Origin: G965197405 sp965197405 | GTDB taxonomy: Bacteria > Chloroflexota > Dehalococcoidia > Lucifugimonadales > JAGWBF01 | Direction of reading: 5' to 3' | DNA: 64,000 nt | Assembly: GCA_965197405.1 (NCBI GenBank) | Contig: OZ240206.1 | Span: 1,798,001-1,862,000 of the forward strand | The notes under the pieces: model-generated | Database searches by the model: none | Seen by the model: only the letters and a program-made list of their open reading frames with translations | What the model was told of the DNA's origin: nothing | In this document: one piece after another, positions 7,925-17,066 of the stretch | How the letters are laid out: every line of letters starts with the position of its first letter | How positions within the stretch are numbered: the first letter of the stretch is position 1 | Program-made: the position numbers and the translations under genes

Positions 7925-9105
7925 GGGCCCGTTCTGGTGCGAAGGAGTGTGAGGCAGGTGATGTCGTCGGACTGAGGGGCGTTGATGGCGAAGGCGCTCA
8001 CGGCGTCGAAGACCGCCTGGTTGGTCGTCTTTGCATCCCCGGGCGGGGTCGCCAGGAAGACCTGGCGCAGGCCCTCAAGCCCAAACTCATCGCCGTGTTC
8101 GTTCATTGCCTCGGTGACGCCGTCGGTATAGCAAACAAAGGTGTCGCCGGGCGCGCACGTCACTGTGTTCTCCCGGTAGTGGATGCCCGACGCCACTCCG
8201 AGCGCTATCCCGCCGGTGGATGGAAGGACCTCCGAGCTTCCGTCGGGATGAACAATTAGCGGTGGGTTGTGTCCACCGTTGGCGTAGGTCAGTTCGCCCG
8301 TCGCCGGATCGTATACCGCGTACAGCATGGTGACGAACATCAGGGCGGGATTGTCGTCGTAGAGCAGGTCGTTTACCTCGTGCAGCACCGCGCCGGGGTC
8401 GTACCCGGCTATGGCCGAGCCTTTCAGCAAGGTCCGGCTGGACATCATGAATAGGGCTGCGGGCACGCCCTTGTCCGAAACGTCGGCGATGGTCAGCCCG
8501 ACCCTTTGGTTCTCCAGGCGCAAGATGTCGAAGAAATCGCCGCCCACGGTGCGCGCAGGCTCCATGTTGGCATGAATCTGATAGCCGGGGCCTTCGGGGA
8601 ACCGGGTAGGAAGGATGGACTGCTGCATTTTGCTGGCGATGTCGAGCTCGTTCTGCAACTCCACCAGCTGGTCGCGGGAGGCGAGGGCCTCGCGCCACTC
8701 CGCCAGGTGGCTGAGGGTCCGTTCGATGGTGACCTCCAGGTCCTCGAAGTCAACGGGCTTGGTCACGAAGTCGAAGGCCCCCCGGTTCATCGCGGTGCGG
8801 ATGTTCTTCATGTCCCCGTATGCGGAGATAATCACACACCGGAGGTTGGGGTCAACCTTGGGAATCTGGGCAAGCAGGGTCAGGCCATCCATCTTCGGCA
8901 TGTTGATGTCCGAGAGCACCATGTCAATGTCTTCGTCTTGCTGGAGCTTCTCAAGGGCCTCCATCCCGTCCTGGGCGAATACGAACTGATAGCGGCCGGC
9001 CCGTATGCCGCGCCGCATCCGTTGCTTGACCAGGGGTTCCAGGTCTGGCTCGTCGTCCACTACCAGTATCTTGTATTGCCCATCCACCACGCTTGCTCCT
9101 CCCAT
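7921..9105 (-). CDS. Response regulator with PP2C-type (SpoIIE/RsbU) phosphatase output
   Basis: 394 residues: CheY-like receiver at ~12-130 (acidic pair DDE ~17-19, phosphoacceptor Asp66 in LSDINMPKMDG, Lys in VTKPVDF), a coiled-coil linker ~135-165, and a SpoIIE-type serine phosphatase ~170-390 with metal-binding VGGDFFD, IADVSDKG and QSDDITCLTL. RssB/RsbU-like proteins of this build dephosphorylate a STAS protein when the receiver is phosphorylated. The overlapping STAS gene (TGATG) and RsbW-like gene (ATGA) supply substrate and opponent kinase; the membrane kinase at the end of the operon is the likely phosphodonor. Confidence 0.93.
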   Translation of the reverse strand: MGGASVVDGQYKILVVDDEPDLEPLVKQRMRRGIRAGRYQFVFAQDGMEALEKLQQDEDIDMVLSDINMPKMDGLTLLAQIPKVDPNLRCVIISAYGDMKNIRTAMNRGAFDFVTKPVDFEDLEVTIERTLSHLAEWREALASRDQLVELQNELDIASKMQQSILPTRFPEGPGYQIHANMEPARTVGGDFFDILRLENQRVGLTIADVSDKGVPAALFMMSSRTLLKGSAIAGYDPGAVLHEVNDLLYDDNPALMFVTMLYAVYDPATGELTYANGGHNPPLIVHPDGSSEVLPSTGGIALGVASGIHYRENTVTCAPGDTFVCYTDGVTEAMNEHGDEFGLEGLRQVFLATPPGDAKTTNQAVFDAVSAFAINAPQSDDITCLTLLRTRTGP

Positions 9106-9443
9106 CAGCTGTTGAAAGCGGTGATAGCTTCGTCCCCGGACCCGTAGACCGGGATGATCTGGGAAAACCCGCTGATTTCGAATATCTCTCGTATCTGGTC
9201 TGAGGGCGAGCAGACCGCGAATCTAGCCCCTTTTGTCTGGAGGGTTTTGGCCACGAGGAGAATGACCCGGAGGCCGGCGCTGCTGATGTAGGAAAGCCCT
9301 CCGAGGTCCAATATCACAGAGTGGTCGTTTCCATCGGTTGCGGCGGTCAACTCGTCCTGGAATGTACTCGCGTTGGTGCTATCAACTCGTCCGTCAGCTG
9401 CCGCGATTAAAGTGTCGCCTTGGCGCTCGATGGTCACAGGCAT
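9105..9443 (-). CDS. STAS-domain anti-sigma factor antagonist
   Basis: 112 residues, one STAS domain (SpoIIAA/RsbV family) with the phosphorylatable serine motif YISSAGLRVIL (Ser54/55). First gene of a five-gene operon whose members overlap by 1-4 nt. Family role: in the unphosphorylated form it binds the RsbW-like kinase and frees the kinase's other partner. The preceding segment of 330 bp should contain the operon promoter, but no convincing -35/-10 pair was found. Confidence 0.92.
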   Translation of the reverse strand: MPVTIERQGDTLIAAADGRVDSTNASTFQDELTAATDGNDHSVILDLGGLSYISSAGLRVILLVAKTLQTKGARFAVCSPSDQIREIFEISGFSQIIPVYGSGDEAITAFNS

Positions 9444-9774
9444 CGGTCCGTCTCCTGATTATTAATGTGAGGGGCCTTGGTGGGCCTATGTTAGCTGCCG
9501 GGGAATCATGCCAAGGGACCATGATTATGCGGCGCACCGGCAGGGGCCAATTCCAACACATGCATGATACTCATATGCTCTATGGTGAGCGCTTTCAGGG
9601 CTGCTCAGGAGGGAAGAGTTTGATGAGTCCTTGGGCGAGACTTGGGAACGGTTTCTCACTCCCATAGCAACCAAGGGTAAGCGTAGCAGTTAGCGTTATA
9701 CGTGTCAAGCACGCGCGTACATGGACAGCATAGAGCACAGGGTTATCAGGGTAGACAGCACCCGGACCGAGAGG
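9444..9774. other. Intergenic region
   Basis: 331 bp between the start of the partner-switching operon and the stop of the antiporter gene, both on the minus strand. It should carry the antiporter terminator and the operon promoter. No repeat, RNA gene or convincing promoter is seen. Confidence 0.4.
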
Positions 9775-11451
9775 TCAGCGGTCGTCGTCGGATGCCTCCT
9801 GAAGGCCGTCTTCCTTCAAAACCTCCAGCTCGGCTGCGATTTCATCCATGAACATGACCAGGTCCAGAATGTCTTGTCTGGTCACAGTACCCAGGAACTC
9901 CTGCGTTTCTTTGTCCACGACCGGGATCACCGTCAGCAATTGATCGTTCATCTTCTTGAGCACGTCGTCAATCGGGTCCTCGGGCTGGGCCTGCGGCGGT
10001 CGCAGCCGGAGCACGTTCCGGACCGGCGTTTTCGCCCAGGTCCCCCTGGGAGTGAACCGGAGTCGCCTGAGTGACAGGATGCCCGCAACCGAACTGTCGT
10101 CTACCACCAGGTAATCGTTCTGGTCCGGCACCACCCACTTATCGGCAAATTCCCTGATGGATATGCTTGAGTCCGGATATGTCCTCGTCCGGTCCAAAAC
10201 GTGGTTGGCAGTGATGCCTTCCAAGGCGTAGCGGGCAAAGGAAGGCGGCATAGCGTCCGGCGGACGGGCGTGGTGGGAAGCCTTCGCCCGGTTTACGGTG
10301 AAGCCTATGGCTATGGGCATCATCAGGATGTAGCCGAACATGATTAGCACCAGGAGGGAGAACACGTCCTGACCAATCACGCCGGACTCAAGGAGGACGA
10401 GCAGCAGAGCAATCTCGGCCACTCCCTTTGCCATAAGCCCCGTGGCCTGGGCATAGGGCTTGTCCAACCGCGCCGCGAAGGCGCCGATGAAGGCCCCGGC
10501 GAATTTACCCAGAAGCGGCACTACCACCAGCGCCGCGATGGTCAAACCCGGCAGGTCCATGAAGGACAGGTCCAGCCGCAGGCCAGCCGCGGCGAAGAAG
10601 AGCGGAATGAACAGGCCCTCCGCCGTGCTGTGAATACCGGGCATCACGTCCAGCCGCACCTGTCGAGGCAGTCCCGATAACGCCGCGCCGAAGAGCAATG
10701 CCCCGATGGAGCCATGAAGACCGATCTCTTCGGCCCCCACCACCATCAAGAACAGCCCGCCGATCAGCAGCCCGAAGGATAGCTCCCGGATTTGCAGAAG
10801 TCGTTGCAATCGCACGAGCAAAATGGGCAGCACTCTCGCCGACAGCACCCATGAGACCACCGTGAACCCGGCGATCTGGCCCAGCAGGATAAACACCTGG
10901 GTCACGCTGAACTTCTGGTCGGACCCGTCAATCGTGAATCCCACCACCAGCAGGGCGATTAGCTCAGCGATAATCACGGTTGTGAAGATTTCGAGTCCGA
11001 TGGGTTCTTTGAGGTTGCCCGCGTCGGTGAGTACCTTCGCCACCAGACCGAGGCTGGACAGGGAGAGTATCCCGGCCAGGGCCAGCGCCTCCATGAAGGG
11101 GAGGTTGAGGGCGAACTCTATGCCCAGGAGGTCAGAGGTGACCACCAGCGCAGCGAGTAGGGAAATGACCACCGACAGGATTGAGGCGACGAAGAACCGT
11201 CCGCGAATCGTTGACAGGAAGCCCTGTATGTCTATCTCATTGAGGCCGACCAGAAAGAAGAGGACAAAGACGCCAATGCCGAGGAAGACATGCAGCTCGG
11301 GCATCGGATGGACGATGCCCGCGACCGGCCCAAGTATGATGCCGGTGATCGTGAATGCCACGATCGGACTCAACCCGAAGCGTCCCAAGACGCCTTCGGA
11401 GAGCTTGGCCACCACCACAAGCAGCCCTATGGGAAGCAGAGCTTCGATCAC
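9775..11451 (-). CDS. Kef-type (CPA2) monovalent cation/H+ antiporter with C-terminal CBS domains
   Basis: 558 residues starting at a GTG. About a dozen hydrophobic segments fill residues 1-375, with family features GLSPIVAFTITGIILGP, GLNEIDIQGF and a GKFAGAFIGA half. The cytoplasmic C terminus (~415-540) contains two CBS-type segments (DYLVVDDSSVAGILSLRRL and TVIPVVDKETQEFLGTVTRQDIL), which usually bind adenine nucleotides and gate transport. The protein likely exchanges K+ or Na+ for H+ at the inner membrane. It is flanked by longer intergenic gaps and seems to be its own transcription unit. Confidence 0.9.
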   Translation of the reverse strand: MIEALLPIGLLVVVAKLSEGVLGRFGLSPIVAFTITGIILGPVAGIVHPMPELHVFLGIGVFVLFFLVGLNEIDIQGFLSTIRGRFFVASILSVVISLLAALVVTSDLLGIEFALNLPFMEALALAGILSLSSLGLVAKVLTDAGNLKEPIGLEIFTTVIIAELIALLVVGFTIDGSDQKFSVTQVFILLGQIAGFTVVSWVLSARVLPILLVRLQRLLQIRELSFGLLIGGLFLMVVGAEEIGLHGSIGALLFGAALSGLPRQVRLDVMPGIHSTAEGLFIPLFFAAAGLRLDLSFMDLPGLTIAALVVVPLLGKFAGAFIGAFAARLDKPYAQATGLMAKGVAEIALLLVLLESGVIGQDVFSLLVLIMFGYILMMPIAIGFTVNRAKASHHARPPDAMPPSFARYALEGITANHVLDRTRTYPDSSISIREFADKWVVPDQNDYLVVDDSSVAGILSLRRLRFTPRGTWAKTPVRNVLRLRPPQAQPEDPIDDVLKKMNDQLLTVIPVVDKETQEFLGTVTRQDILDLVMFMDEIAAELEVLKEDGLQEASDDDR

Positions 11452-11835
11452 GGCAAGGTTCTTTCAGCTAAGTTGGCTGAGGGCTGGCCCAGACTGCTCA
11501 AAGCCTTCTACACTCTGGCGACAGCGACGCGGATGCCGGCGGCAGAAACGGGACCTACCCTGGAACCTTATACCAGGTGCCATGTTAGTCTAGCAAGTAC
11601 AGGGAGAAGATTCGCGCCGTTGAAGAGTCCGGCGGGGGCCATCGGCTCACTCGGGAGCCTTCAGCAGGCGGTCCGTGAGCGATTCGACCTCACCATTACC
11701 GGCATTGATGCAGAGGACCTTGTTAGAACTGCTTCCTTTACATCCATTGCAGTCTCCGTTGCCGGTATAAGTGTAACACCGCCTGACGTATGGAGTCCAC
11801 GCCGTTGACCGCCGCTATCCTCAAGCAGCGCGACC
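11452..11835. other. Intergenic region
   Basis: 384 bp between two minus-strand genes. An open frame on the plus strand (~11.64-11.77 kb) reads plausible protein for about 40 residues, but no family was recognised and it has no start or ribosome binding site. No repeat or RNA gene seen. Confidence 0.3.
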
Positions 11836-13395
11836 CTAGCCGTCGGCTTCAGCCAGGAGAGCGTCGTAGACGCGGACCATCGCCTCCGTATCCCTTCGGC
11901 AGTAGGCGAGCAGCGCCTCCCTAATTTCCGTCTTCTCGGATTCGGGGGTGTCGCCGGCAATCAGACGGGCGTAGGACGCTGAAGCAGCCAAGCCCTCCTG
12001 AATCTCCAGGTCTGCATAGCCCAGCGTAGGGACTAGGACGGGCAGCACAGACTTGAGAGAGTAGCTCCCGTGAAATCCGGGGTGGTAGTAGCTATCTCTA
12101 ACCAGCTTCAGCAGGTCAACCACCCGGTCGCATAAGGCCAGCAGACGGTCCCTGTACTGCGGGAATGCCTGCGCCAACTGGCCCATAATAGTTTTTTCAT
12201 AGGACGAGTAGGTAATGATTGCGCCTTCGGAGGGGACCGCTTCCAGCAGGCTGGCTGCGAAACGCTCCCTCGGGTCCTCGGCGTCGCCGTTGAGGAACGA
12301 ATCATGCCTCAGATGCCCGGACGAATCACGCACGTGCAGGGACCACTGGAACGGGATTGCCTGGTAGGGTCTGGTGCCGACATATACCGGTATGGCCGGC
12401 ATGACGGTCTCGAAGTCCAGAAAGCTGGCCGGAAAAGCGACTTCTCGCAGCCTCGGTCCGAGTTCCGGGCTGATGAAAGAACATCCGCCAACCACACTGT
12501 CCCGCACCCGGCGTTGCGGCGAAGCTAGGCCGGGGAAGTCCGACGGGATACTGCCAATATCGCAAATTCCCGAAGCCTTCAACTGTTCCCATTCCTTCTG
12601 CCTCAGCCCGGGCAGCTCCCTAACCGGGTGTTCCGGCCCATTCCGGTGGCAGTGTCCAAAGAAAGAGCACCGGTAAGGTTTTTCGCAATGCCGGCCTGTT
12701 TCGATGTCCGGGGCATTGTCCAGTTGCAGCGCTGCCCACATCCGGGCCAGGTCATCGGTCACATTCTCCGCCACAAATAACCTGGCCTCACCCGAGACAT
12801 CCTCCAGCGTAAAGAGCTGCTCCAGGTCATAGTCCCCGCCCTGGTACACGTAGGCGCTGTTGAGGTGCATCAGGTACGCCCTTCTGATGGGGACGCCGGA
12901 GCCTTCCACTACATACATCTGAATCGCGACGTCCGGAATGTGTTCGTCCTTGGTGCCGGTGGTGGACTTGACTTCCACGAGGTCGAATTCGTGCTGACCG
13001 TTTCGCTTGAGTATGTCGGCCCTGGTCCTGATGCGTTGGAAGGTAAAGGCGGCTTCATACAGGGCCGGGATGGTGGCGTCGTCCAGAAGGGCTTGGGTTG
13101 TCCTGACCGCCCGGTCGTGCTCCAGGTGTGTTTCCTCAACGAGCCTGCCATTGGGGAACCGCTGCCTCGCCACTTCGCCAACGGCGGTGCCGATGTCGAA
13201 CCGCGCCTGCTGGCCCGCGTCTACCGGGTCGGCAAGCTCCCGGTGGTAGCACTCCAGGTAGAGCCGTTTCAGGCACTGAAGGCCGTACTGGAATTTGGAT
13301 TTGGATAGATGCGGCGTCATTTGAGCAGCCCTCGGCGTCAATTTCGGGTTGGTGGTGGCCCTGCGGCCTTGCTGCGGTGGGCTGGCGACCGTCAT
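11836..13395 (-). CDS. DUF2779 protein: Cas4/AddB-like Fe-S nuclease domain fused to a DEDD exonuclease-like domain
   Basis: 519 residues. The N-terminal half has the PD-(D/E)XK signature (Asp127 in RTRADIL, then LVEVK with Glu141 and Lys143) plus four cysteines placed as in Cas4 and AddB iron-sulfur nucleases: Cys41 (YGLQC) and Cys237, Cys243, Cys249 (HCEKPYRCSFFGHC). The C-terminal half carries an RNase H-fold exonuclease pattern (FLDFET with Asp327/Glu329, and AYCRRDTEAM near the end). DUF2779 proteins share this build. It probably processes single- or double-stranded DNA ends; substrate unknown. No cas genes or CRISPR array are nearby. The start overlaps the ion channel gene by ATGA; an internal ATG at 13320 (MTPHLSKS) is an alternative start. 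Confidence 0.85.
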   Translation of the reverse strand: MTVASPPQQGRRATTNPKLTPRAAQMTPHLSKSKFQYGLQCLKRLYLECYHRELADPVDAGQQARFDIGTAVGEVARQRFPNGRLVEETHLEHDRAVRTTQALLDDATIPALYEAAFTFQRIRTRADILKRNGQHEFDLVEVKSTTGTKDEHIPDVAIQMYVVEGSGVPIRRAYLMHLNSAYVYQGGDYDLEQLFTLEDVSGEARLFVAENVTDDLARMWAALQLDNAPDIETGRHCEKPYRCSFFGHCHRNGPEHPVRELPGLRQKEWEQLKASGICDIGSIPSDFPGLASPQRRVRDSVVGGCSFISPELGPRLREVAFPASFLDFETVMPAIPVYVGTRPYQAIPFQWSLHVRDSSGHLRHDSFLNGDAEDPRERFAASLLEAVPSEGAIITYSSYEKTIMGQLAQAFPQYRDRLLALCDRVVDLLKLVRDSYYHPGFHGSYSLKSVLPVLVPTLGYADLEIQEGLAASASYARLIAGDTPESEKTEIREALLAYCRRDTEAMVRVYDALLAEADG

Positions 13396-14207
13396 GCCCG
13401 GTTCTCACGGTCCAGCCGTTCTTCCAATTTTTGGAGGGCGGCTTGGGTGGCTCGGATTTCCCGCAGCAACTCTTCTCGGGATACGGGGGCTTCTATCTCT
13501 CGCAGCCGCTCAAGCTTGGCTTCGTCCAGGTTGTTGATGATTATAGCGATGAACAGGTTAATCACCACGAAGGTGCCTATTATCACGAAGCTGACGAAGT
13601 AGAGCCAGGCCAGCGGGTGCTGCTGCATGGCGGTGTACATTATCTCCGTCCAGCCTTCCAGGGTTATGATGTTGAACAGGGTTAGCACGGACATGCCCAG
13701 GTTTTTCCAGTTGGCCGGGTCGTGTTCGTGAAAGAGATGGTAGCCCATGATGGCGTAGATGTAGACTATGATGCCCATCAGCATCATGACGTGGCCCACG
13801 CTGGGGATGGAGCGCACCAGCGCTGCGACAATGAGCCGCAGGTCTCTGATGGTTGATATGAGCCTCGCCACCCGCAGCAGCCGGGCGAGGCGGGCAATCA
13901 TGGCAAACTGGCCTATGGCCGGGACCAGCGCTAACACAATCACCAGGAAGTCGAAGATGTTCCACCCGTCGCGGAAGTAGCGGAAGAACCGGGGCGACAG
14001 GGCCAGCATCTTGAGCGCGGCTTCGGCGATGAACACGGCCAAGGCAACCTGATTGCCCAGGTGCAGCCAGTTTCCGTAAAGCCGGTCGAGGTCGGGGGAA
14101 GTCTCCAGGCCCAGCAGGACGCCGTTGGCGATGATGACGGCGATGATGAAGTATTCGAACCAGAGGGAGTTAACCAGCCGCCCGGAAAGATGTACCAGTT
14201 GCTTCAT
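13392..14207 (-). CDS. NaChBac-like voltage-gated cation channel
   Basis: 271 residues with six transmembrane segments and pore. The S4 voltage sensor is clear (RLARLLRVARLIS, residues ~106-118, Arg every third position). The selectivity filter is TLEGWTE (182-188), matching the TLESW-type filter of bacterial sodium channels, although with Gly and Glu changes that could alter ion preference. S6 (FVVINLFIAIIINNLDEA) is followed by a C-terminal coiled coil (~235-271), as in the tetrameric family. The stop overlaps the start of the DUF2779 nuclease gene by ATGA, so the two are co-translated, an unexpected pairing. Confidence 0.93.
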   Translation of the reverse strand: MKQLVHLSGRLVNSLWFEYFIIAVIIANGVLLGLETSPDLDRLYGNWLHLGNQVALAVFIAEAALKMLALSPRFFRYFRDGWNIFDFLVIVLALVPAIGQFAMIARLARLLRVARLISTIRDLRLIVAALVRSIPSVGHVMMLMGIIVYIYAIMGYHLFHEHDPANWKNLGMSVLTLFNIITLEGWTEIMYTAMQQHPLAWLYFVSFVIIGTFVVINLFIAIIINNLDEAKLERLREIEAPVSREELLREIRATQAALQKLEERLDRENRA

Positions 14208-14458
14208 GCTGTGCGCTCCCGCGTCTATGGCTGGGGGAATAACATCCGGGAGTCGGCGTTTTGGGCGGCCCTGTATGGTGCCCCGCTTCGGCGGCGGAGT
14301 CGCGACATAGTCCGGTCCGGTTGTCGAGGCCGGCTGGTGGGGGCAAGCGGCACTGTATTACAAGCTTTTGAGTTGGTAGTGGTATTGTAGTCCATCAATT
14401 TACCGCTGCCCTCATTTGGTTACGCTGAAATGTCAACACGCCCTGGCAGATTCTGGTA

Positions 14459-15523
14459 CTACCAGGACTTCAAGACCGGCAGCACTTCTTCGGCAAAGAG
14501 CTTCAGGCTTCGCTCCGCAATATGGAGCGGCGTGCCACCGAAACGGAAGGCGACGTTCAACTCGAAATCGCCGAGCAAGGCCCTGCGTTCCTCAAGCCCC
14601 CGTAGAATCTTGTCCGGCGTGCCCCAACTGGCCGCCTTCATAAAACCTTCGACTGCCCCTTCGAGACCAGCCGAACGCGCGATTTCAGCCTTCTGTTGAT
14701 AAGCGTCGTAACCCTTCACCGACCTGAAGTGATCGCCAAGAAATTCGTAGTGGTAAAAATTGCTCTCGACAAATTTGCCCTGATATTGACGCGCTTCTTC
14801 TTCACACTCGGCAATATCAGTACCGCATACGACGAATTCGCTGAGCATCAGCTTTGGTGGCTCCGTGCCGTGAAATTCACGGTGCAAGGCCCGGCCGCGC
14901 TCGATCCCAGGCATCCGCATTTCCCAAGGACGATCGGCGAACATAACAATGTGTGCGCCAAGTTTCGCCGCCGAGAGAACGGAATCGTCGCTGGCGGCAA
15001 CGGCGTAGATGCGCCCGTCAAAGGAGTGCTGCGGCCGGGGCCGGATCTCCGTCCGGGGCTGTTTGTAGTAAGTCCCGTTGCCCTCGATGAAGCCAGTCCT
15101 GAGGGCCTCGACAATCATCGGGGCCGCTTCGTCGAAACGGCCCCGCGATTCGTCCATGCTGATGCCGAAGGCTTCGAATTCGCGCCGCGCCAGACCTCGC
15201 CCGAGCCCCAGCCGGAGCCGGCCATTGCTCAACAAGTCGAGAACGGCAGCGTTTTCCGCCACCCGCAAGGGGTTATGCCAGGGGAGTATCACGGCGGCTG
15301 TTCCCACGTCTATGTTGGGATGCTTGGCCGCAATGTGGGTCATTAGCTGGAGATTGTCCGGCACAAAGGAATAATCGTTGAAATGGTGCTCTGGGGACCA
15401 AAGGCAATCGAACCCCTCGTCAGCGGCGATTTCAGCAAGGCGCAGCTCCTCCTTCCACATCTGGCCGTCCGAGGCGTCTTCCCAGCCGTAGCTGGAGAAG
15501 ACCATCATCATTCCGACATCCAT
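14459..15523 (-). CDS. LLM-class flavin-dependent oxidoreductase
   Basis: 354-residue TIM-barrel protein of the bacterial luciferase-like monooxygenase superfamily (SPEHHFNDYSFVPDNLQLM, WHNPLRVAENAAVLDLLSNGRL, GLGRGLARREFEAFG). Such enzymes use reduced FMN or F420 to oxidise small organic compounds. Start ATG at 15523 preceded by AAGGAG with 7-nt spacing. Immediately upstream on the same strand lies an SDR gene (54-bp gap), so the two may work in one degradative pathway. Substrate cannot be told from sequence. Confidence 0.9.
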   Translation of the reverse strand: MDVGMMMVFSSYGWEDASDGQMWKEELRLAEIAADEGFDCLWSPEHHFNDYSFVPDNLQLMTHIAAKHPNIDVGTAAVILPWHNPLRVAENAAVLDLLSNGRLRLGLGRGLARREFEAFGISMDESRGRFDEAAPMIVEALRTGFIEGNGTYYKQPRTEIRPRPQHSFDGRIYAVAASDDSVLSAAKLGAHIVMFADRPWEMRMPGIERGRALHREFHGTEPPKLMLSEFVVCGTDIAECEEEARQYQGKFVESNFYHYEFLGDHFRSVKGYDAYQQKAEIARSAGLEGAVEGFMKAASWGTPDKILRGLEERRALLGDFELNVAFRFGGTPLHIAERSLKLFAEEVLPVLKSW

Positions 15524-15577
15524 GCAATTACTCCTTCCGATTCATTCAAGTTACCAGACCGCCCCAGGCAGTGCGCC

Positions 15578-16420
15578 TCAGAAGCTCGGCTTGGTGGAAA
15601 AGGGGGTCAATTGGAGTTCGTGGGTCCAGCAGGACCTGTCCTGAGTGTGCAGATAATAGAAAGCCTCGGCGATCTTAACGGGATTCATTATCAATTCAGG
15701 CTGCTGCTGGGACCTTGGGAGGGCCCGGGTGCCCGGAGAATCAATGGTGCCGTCAATCACCACATTGGCAACATGCACACCGTACTCGGAATATTCCTCC
15801 GTCAACGCCTGGGCCAGCGCGCGCATCAACACCCTCGGATAGTATAGCGACTGTCCGGTGTACCGCTTTTTCCCTCGCAAGGACGACGAGTTATTGGAAA
15901 TCAGAATAGATCCCTCGCCTCGCTCTCGCATGGCGGGCAACACCTCCTGGGCGACCAGGAAGGGCCCGCTGCTGGAGATGTGCTGAGCGGTCTCGAATAT
16001 CTCGAAGGGGATGTGTTCCAGCAGTTCCTTTTCCGGCGGAAGGTCGCGCCCTTCCAGGTAGCCGGCGTTATAAACCAAAACGCTTGGGTCGCCAGCCTCG
16101 TCCCGCACCTGGGCGAAAGCTTTCGATATGGAGTCGCGAGACGCAAGGTCAAGCTCGACGATCATGCTTTCGCCGCCCTGTTCCCGGACCGCTGCCTCCA
16201 GCGCAGCCGCGTTGGCGGCATTGCGGGTGGTCAACACTGTGAAGAAGCCCTCTTTTGCAAACTTCAGGGAGATGGCTCCCCCTACGCCCCAGCGCACGCC
16301 GACGGGCAGCTCGCTATCGTCGAGCGCCCTACCATGGGCCAAGTGGGTGTTGCGGCCGTCTGACTGCCACTTGGATGTCGCCCCCACCACGACGGCGACT
16401 GGTTTTCGGGTTGAGTTCAT
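15578..16420 (-). CDS. SDR-family oxidoreductase with an insertion in the glycine-rich loop
   Basis: 280 residues with a Rossmann fold. The usual TGxxxGxG cofactor loop is split: VVGATS is followed by about 30 extra residues (including GRNTHLAHGRALDDSELP) before GVGGAISLKFAKEGF resumes the fold. Downstream features (VELDLASRDS, LVYNAGYLEG, SILISNNSSS) are normal. The expected YxxxK catalytic pair is not seen; YTGQSLYYPR stands in its place, so activity or cofactor use may differ. Ribosome binding site AAAGGAAT before ATG 16420. Probably co-transcribed with the LLM oxidoreductase. Confidence 0.85.
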   Translation of the reverse strand: MNSTRKPVAVVVGATSKWQSDGRNTHLAHGRALDDSELPVGVRWGVGGAISLKFAKEGFFTVLTTRNAANAAALEAAVREQGGESMIVELDLASRDSISKAFAQVRDEAGDPSVLVYNAGYLEGRDLPPEKELLEHIPFEIFETAQHISSSGPFLVAQEVLPAMRERGEGSILISNNSSSLRGKKRYTGQSLYYPRVLMRALAQALTEEYSEYGVHVANVVIDGTIDSPGTRALPRSQQQPELIMNPVKIAEAFYYLHTQDRSCWTHELQLTPFSTKPSF

Positions 16421-17066
16421 GTCGGATTCCTTTCGTAGAGTAGAGATGTGGACTGCCCGTCGTCACCGAGAGTTGAGTCTGATGGCAGCGATCATTCCGT
16501 CCACGAGGGATTACACCCTGGGAGGAGTCGCCGGCAGATTTCGAGACCAACACTTTCCGGTCAATATGGTGGGCCGGATTTGACGGTAGGCAGCACCATC
16601 TTCGAGATGTGGAGGGGACTGTGAGCCGCCCAGAGGCTACTATCCTATTGTAGGACGGCATAATAGGTCATGTCAAAGCTACCTATTGCCCCTTGATACT
16701 CTAACTCGCAAGGGCGTCGTCGCCCACCACTCCAGCCTATCAATGGCGCTACCATGATAATGTAAACGGGACTAGCGCACTTGATAGGGTTGACAGGGTG
16801 TCAGAAACCTGCGAGATTTGAACAAACCATGATTCGGCAAGGAGCGGAAGTACTTGAGCCAAGATTACCAGGTCCAACGAGACGAGAGCAGGAATGTACC
16901 AAATCTCCTCCGGAAACCGCCGCTTGTCCCGGGGCCACAACCGTGGCCTGCTACTAGACCCCCGGGCCAGGTCTAAACTGACATATCTCAGCGGATAACT
17001 CTGGGAGTCTGTTGAGCAGAGCCTTACACACCAACCCGAAATCTATGAATGACAAGGAGGAAGACG
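16421..17066. other. Intergenic region
   Basis: 646 bp between divergent genes. A 63-codon minus-strand frame at 16749-16940 has a hydrophobic stretch (YIPALVSLDLVILAQVLPLL) but no recognised family and no good ribosome binding site, so it is not called. A hairpin GGCCAC...GTGGCC lies near 16935-16950. No repeat family copy is seen. Confidence 0.35.

Noticed and set aside
11836..13395. Reading the Cas4-like domain as part of a CRISPR-Cas locus
   Set aside because: No direct-repeat array or other cas gene is visible; DUF2779 proteins are usually stand-alone.
16749..16940. Short hydrophobic minus-strand open frame
   Set aside because: No recognised family and no ribosome binding site; cannot be told from chance.
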